64,000 bases of DNA from Enterococcus saigonensis (GTDB taxonomy: Bacteria > Bacillota > Bacilli > Lactobacillales > Enterococcaceae): assembly GCF_011397115.1 (NCBI RefSeq), contig NZ_AP022822.1:1161001-1225000 (forward strand), written 5' to 3'. Shown in pieces: positions 60,876 through 64,000 of this stretch. The notes beneath the pieces are model-generated. The model made no database searches. It had not been told where the DNA came from and was given only the letters and a program-made list of their open reading frames with translations. The translations under genes and the position numbers were made by a program. Within the stretch, counting starts at the first letter, position 1. Each line of letters opens with the position of its first letter.

Positions 60876-60905
60876 ACGAATGGCTCTTTCTAATTCATGA
60901 ACGGT
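60876..60905 (-). promoter_or_regulatory. LytTR-type tandem operator
   Basis: On the minus strand ACCGTTCAT (60905-60897) and GCCATTCGT (60884-60876) are direct 9-mers separated by exactly 12 bases (21-bp period). The first copy matches the known LytTR site pattern [TA][AC][CA]GTTN[AG][TG] in full; the second differs at two positions. It stands upstream of the cassette promoter and overlaps the -35 area of the divergent kinase gene. Confidence 0.7.
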
Positions 60906-60921
60906 AAGCACTTTGCTCTAC

Positions 60922-60927
60922 TATAAT
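60922..60927 (+). promoter_or_regulatory. Promoter -10 of the two-component operon
   Basis: TATAAT about 44 bases before the kinase start. The expected -35 position (about 60899-60904) is poor and falls within the LytTR repeat, which suggests regulated or autoregulated transcription. Confidence 0.5.
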
Positions 60928-60970
60928 AGAAAAGGCAGCTGAAATACTTTCTTGAAAGGTGTGATTAATC

Positions 60971-62254
60971 ATGGATTTTTTTTACATTGGGAACTACGCT
61001 ATTTCGCTCCTTACAATTTTTTGTTTAAAGAAAAAACGTACAATACCAGATATTATTGCTACTTCGTTCTTTTACGGTCTCACAATTTTCTTTCTAGGAG
61101 ACTACAGTGTTCTAGTAAGACAAATAGCATTTATTTTAATCAATTTTGGTTCATTTTATTATTCTGAAAAGACCATTCCACAAGCTGTTACTAAATCCTT
61201 CATTATAGAACCATTACAACAATTTAGTACTACCATCATTCTTTCTCTTAGTTCACTGTTCATTCTGAAGAATTCAATCGATCTTTCTCCAGTAATGCTG
61301 CTCTTGCTACCAGCACTATTATCGTGTGTAGTAGCAATTTTATTAAGGAAACTACTTATAAGACTTGAATCTATTAACCAAATTTTGACTCCTGTTATGA
61401 TGGTGTTTTCTATCATACTCTTTGCCTATACGCTCTATCCTATTTTTGTTTTTGATGTAACATATACTTTCAACGATAATTGGTTAAACAATCGGTCCTT
61501 AACAGGTATTTTTATTGCCTTTTTTATCACTCTAACCATTCTACTTACGCTCAATTGGTTAAATGATCGAAAAAGAAAAAGATTAGTTGATGATCAAATT
61601 CAACTTGAACTCGATCGTGCTTATATAAATCAATTAGAACAACATTCTTTGGAAATACGGAAATTTAGACATGATCAAAGTAATCTACTACTCAGCATAA
61701 ATGCATTTATTGCCGAAGATAATTTTCCTGGATTAAAAGATTACTATAGTAAACATGTAGGGATTCAAGCTAGATCAATCAACTCTTTGGATAGGCAATT
61801 AACATCATTAGCGAATATTGATAATTTACCTATTAAAAGCATTGTCTACACTAAACTTCAACTCGCAAATATCCAAGGAATAGAAGTTACTCTAGAAGTT
61901 TTGGATTCAATTCATATTAGTAATAAAAATGTAGCATCACTAGTTAGGATATTAGGTATTTTTTTGGACAACTCTATTGAAGCTCTAAAAGATTTAGGAT
62001 ACGGATCATTATCCGTCGCTTTTTTTAAAATAGAAGATACGATTCATATCATAATTCAAAATGATTGCGACTCCTCTATTATCCAATCAATTTCACTTCT
62101 AGAAGAAGAAGGATTTTCAACAAAAGGTAAAAATCGTGGACTAGGCCTTTCTAATGTGAAGGCTCTTCTAAGAAATAGACCCTTTTTGCTTGAAACAAAT
62201 ATTTCTGAAAACAAATTCACCCAAGAATTGATTGTTTTGCCTGAGAGGGGATAG
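60971..62254 (+). CDS. AgrC/FsrC-type sensor histidine kinase
   Basis: A 427-residue HPK10-class kinase. Six or seven N-terminal membrane segments (about 1-200) form a peptide-sensing type input domain. A coiled dimerisation helix with the H-box LEIRKFRHDQSNLLLSI follows (His about 236), then an HATPase domain with N-box FLDNSIEAL (about 334-342) and G-box GKNRGLGLSNVKALL (about 394-408). This class senses secreted peptides in AgrC, FsrC, ComD and PlnB. The ATG follows AAAGGTG. The response regulator follows six bases after its stop. No agrB/agrD-like genes are adjacent. Confidence 0.88.
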   Translation: MDFFYIGNYAISLLTIFCLKKKRTIPDIIATSFFYGLTIFFLGDYSVLVRQIAFILINFGSFYYSEKTIPQAVTKSFIIEPLQQFSTTIILSLSSLFILKNSIDLSPVMLLLLPALLSCVVAILLRKLLIRLESINQILTPVMMVFSIILFAYTLYPIFVFDVTYTFNDNWLNNRSLTGIFIAFFITLTILLTLNWLNDRKRKRLVDDQIQLELDRAYINQLEQHSLEIRKFRHDQSNLLLSINAFIAEDNFPGLKDYYSKHVGIQARSINSLDRQLTSLANIDNLPIKSIVYTKLQLANIQGIEVTLEVLDSIHISNKNVASLVRILGIFLDNSIEALKDLGYGSLSVAFFKIEDTIHIIIQNDCDSSIIQSISLLEEEGFSTKGKNRGLGLSNVKALLRNRPFLLETNISENKFTQELIVLPERG

Positions 62255-62260
62255 CCAGTT

Positions 62261-62989
62261 ATGTATGACATACTTATTTGTGAAGATGATAAAATCCAGC
62301 TCAATCAAATAACAAAAATCATTACTAATCTAATCATGATTGAAGATTTTCCAATGAAGGTTATTTTATCTACAAATTCTCCTGAGGAAATTATTTCCCA
62401 TATTATTAGCAATTTGGGCACAAACTTTATCTATTTTCTAGATATAGATTTAGACTCTTACATGAACGGTATTGAACTTGCTGAAAAAATTAGGGAGATA
62501 GACTCATTAGGAAAAATTATTTTTATTACAGCTCACGAGGAGATGGCTCCCCTAACATTTAAGTACAAAGTAGAAGCTCTCGACTTCATCTCTAAATGCG
62601 AAGGCATAGACTTATCTGGCAATATAGATACTGTTCTGACTACTATTTTAAAAAGAGACTCTTTGAATCTAGAAAAGAAAGAGCGATTAAGTATCTCAAT
62701 AGGAAGTTCAAAAAAAATCTTCAAGAATGATGATGTACTTTTCTTTGAAACAACAGGAGAACCTCATCGCCTCTATCTTCAATCGAAAACTGGTAGACTA
62801 GAATTCTATGGAAACCTAAAAGATATGGAGAAACACGGAGATCAGTTTTGGCGTGTTCACAAAACTTGTGTTGTTAATACGGATAATATTTTGGAGATGG
62901 ATGAAAAAAGGCGGTTATTAACAATGCCAAATAACTTAATCTGCCCAATCAGTCGTGGGCAATTAAAAAAACTGAAACAGATTTTATGA
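62261..62989 (+). CDS. LytTR-family response regulator (AgrA-type)
   Basis: A 242-residue regulator. The receiver domain (about 1-125) has acidic residues CEDD (8-11), the phosphoacceptor Asp in YFLDIDLDSYMNGIELA (about 59-64) and Lys in FKYKVEALDFISK. The C-terminal LytTR DNA-binding domain (about 140-240) has FFETTGEPHRLYL, GRLEFYGNLKDME and FWRVHKTCVVN. It probably binds the 21-bp-period repeat in the divergent promoter region. The ATG lies six bases after the kinase stop, with AGAGGGG in the kinase end. Confidence 0.9.
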   Translation: MYDILICEDDKIQLNQITKIITNLIMIEDFPMKVILSTNSPEEIISHIISNLGTNFIYFLDIDLDSYMNGIELAEKIREIDSLGKIIFITAHEEMAPLTFKYKVEALDFISKCEGIDLSGNIDTVLTTILKRDSLNLEKKERLSISIGSSKKIFKNDDVLFFETTGEPHRLYLQSKTGRLEFYGNLKDMEKHGDQFWRVHKTCVVNTDNILEMDEKRRLLTMPNNLICPISRGQLKKLKQIL

Positions 62990-63035
62990 TAATTACGAAT
63001 GACCATAATTATTGGATTCAACTCAACGACTGCAT

Positions 63036-63078
63036 AAAAATATAGGGAGCAAATGTTAATGGCTCCCTATATTTTTTT
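63036..63078. terminator. Bidirectional terminator
   Basis: AAAAATATAGGGAGC pairs with GCTCCCTATATTTTT, with flanking A and T runs, between the response regulator and the convergent conjugation gene. Confidence 0.9.
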
Positions 63079-63456
63079 CTACTTTCCTAACAAAACAATC
63101 TTATCCGCCTTGTAATACATTGGATGTCCTGCCATGCTTGGTTGAAGATTCTCAAACCGGCATTTGACACTCTCACGCTTCATAATCTCGTCATTGTCAA
63201 TCGGATGATCTAAGTTGTTGACGGTGACTTGCGTTGCTTTTTTACGGAATTCTCCCTCTAGGATGGTCACCGAATATTTGTACCCTATAATCTCATCGGT
63301 ATAGAAGTTTCTTGGTTTGTTTTCGCGATCTAGAATGACCTGACCATTTTCATCAGTTCGGGTTTCGGTCGCAAATTTCGGAGTGACCTCATCTAGTTCA
63401 AAGGTTGGGCCAATGGCACCGAAATCAAAATCATTGATACTTAACATTTTTGGCAT
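63079..63456 (-). CDS. DUF961-like conjugative-element protein
   Basis: A 125-residue protein. Its C-terminal region (about 60-125, ending MYYKADKIVLLGK) resembles by recollection the DUF961-type small proteins of Tn916-like elements (Orf22/Orf23 class), which end with a similar YIKADDIVL segment. The N-terminus has a charged ETRTDENGQVILDRENKPR stretch. AAAGGAAG precedes the ATG. It lies 64 bases downstream of the relaxase-like gene. The family assignment is tentative; conjugal function is inferred from context. Confidence 0.5.
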   Translation of the reverse strand: MPKMLSINDFDFGAIGPTFELDEVTPKFATETRTDENGQVILDRENKPRNFYTDEIIGYKYSVTILEGEFRKKATQVTVNNLDHPIDNDEIMKRESVKCRFENLQPSMAGHPMYYKADKIVLLGK

Positions 63457-63520
63457 CGTATATTCTTCCTTTCTTTGCTATACTTGTTTTAGAAAATTTT
63501 TTAACAGAGCGTTCGTTTAC

Positions 63521-64000
63521 TTATTGGGAAGTGATGGACGCTTTTTTGGTGCGTTCTTGAATAAGCGGAATCAAATCGGGACGTTGTTGCTCGCTGACGT
63601 ATTGAATCATGCGATCAGAAAGTTCGGGGGTCCATTCATAATTGGGTCGAATCTCTAACAAACTTGGGTCAATCCCGACACCCTCATGATGCAAGAAAAA
63701 GAGTGCCTGAGTTAATGCCATGGGTCCACCGTATTCATACCAGTTCAAGGAACGGTCAAAGCTACTCACTTGATATTGCCGGGTGATAGTGGGAACTAGA
63801 CTTGGTTTTAGGTAGTCCTGCCACCAACGACAGACCTGCTTTAAGGAGCCGTCGGTGTAAAAGGTAAGTTCCGTTTGTAGAAATCCTCGAATTAAGTTTG
63901 CGATACATTGATCTTGCGGTAAAAAAGCAATGGTTCGAAAGAGACTATCTGCCACGTCATTTCGTGTTTCGACTTCCAACCGAATTTGGGGAGCCCGAGC
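63521..64000 (-). CDS. Rep_trans/MobT-like relaxase, C-terminal part
   Basis: The reading frame is open from the window edge, so the start lies outside. The visible 159 residues begin ARAPQIRLEVETRNDVADS and include LIRGFLQTELTFYTD and VCRWWQDYLKP. This resembles the C-terminal part of replication-initiation-factor (Rep_trans, MobT-type) relaxases of Tn916/ICEBs1-like elements, where an RLE(I/V)R-type strand precedes a helical domain. The catalytic Tyr region is outside the window. It supports an ICE or related mobilisable element. Confidence 0.6.
   Translation of the reverse strand, partial: ARAPQIRLEVETRNDVADSLFRTIAFLPQDQCIANLIRGFLQTELTFYTDGSLKQVCRWWQDYLKPSLVPTITRQYQVSSFDRSLNWYEYGGPMALTQALFFLHHEGVGIDPSLLEIRPNYEWTPELSDRMIQYVSEQQRPDLIPLIQERTKKASITSQ

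Noticed and set aside
60971..62989. Naming the two-component pair agrCA or fsrCA
   Set aside because: Class assignment is clear, but no agrB/agrD or fsrB/fsrD gene is adjacent and target genes differ.
63383..63658. Plus-strand frame overlapping the conjugation genes
   Set aside because: It is antisense to two better supported minus-strand frames and lacks a start signal.
1..64000. CRISPR arrays, complete insertion sequences, rRNA operons
   Set aside because: No regularly spaced repeats, transposase genes with terminal repeats or rRNA sequence were seen in the window.

Overview
The window reads as a low-GC Gram-positive chromosome of the Lactobacillales, most probably Enterococcaceae (Enterococcus, Vagococcus or a close relative). 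The evidence is gram-positive-type PolC, a T-box ahead of argS, the complete tagatose-6-phosphate set lacABCD, a FabT-controlled type II fatty-acid operon, ClpE with a CtsR box, DUF1827 and DUF1797 proteins, and a surface-protein cluster related to enterococcal WxL loci. Genus and species cannot be settled from sequence reading alone.

Layout. 1-14.5 kb is core: T-box and argS, convergent argR, rpsB-tsf, pyrH-frr, uppS-cdsA-rseP, polC. 14.7-19.3 kb holds two LacR-type repressors and lacABCD, with no lactose PTS genes beside them. 19.4-29.7 kb is housekeeping: rRNA methyltransferase (minus), recX-mutY, an Ntdp-type DUF402 phosphatase, an SH3-amidase, a GNAT enzyme (minus), an AI-2E family permease, a CNNM/CorC-type protein and prfC. 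29.7-35.4 kb is an accessory surface cluster: a pectate-lyase-like adhesin, a membrane-anchored protein, a WxL-like secreted protein, a sortase-motif protein without signal peptide, and a Mga-like regulator. 35.5-44.3 kb: DUF1827 and clpE (minus), ptsH-ptsI, an MgtC family gene, a glycolipid-type glycosyltransferase, a 3-hydroxyisobutyrate-dehydrogenase-like enzyme and a ykuJ-like gene. 44.4-54.5 kb is the fatty-acid locus: a nitronate-monooxygenase/FabK-like flavoenzyme (minus), then fabT-fabH-acpP and fabD-fabG-fabF-accB-fabZ-accC-accD-accA. 54.6-58.1 kb: a Nudix hydrolase, a polar amino-acid ABC transporter and a small orphan gene.

From about 58.67 kb the window enters an integrated element. 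A 3'-terminal piece of a tRNA-Gly(CCC) gene, without its 5' half, marks the insertion scar. To its right are four unrecognised genes on the minus strand (two secreted, two membrane), divergent from an AgrC/AgrA-type two-component system. A LytTR-type tandem repeat (two 9-mers, 21-bp period) lies between them. Then come two genes of a conjugative-element type: a DUF961-like protein and the C-terminal part of a Rep_trans/MobT-like relaxase that runs off the window. This peptide-signalling-like cassette is the best candidate here for an undescribed system.

Functional links. FabT-like palindromes sit at both the fabT promoter and the divergent flavoenzyme promoter. No fabK lies between acpP and fabD, where a long hairpin sits instead, so the divergent enzyme is a candidate for enoyl-ACP reduction or a related lipid role. 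The Mga-like regulator probably controls the surface cluster before it. The two-component system probably controls the divergent secreted/membrane cassette.
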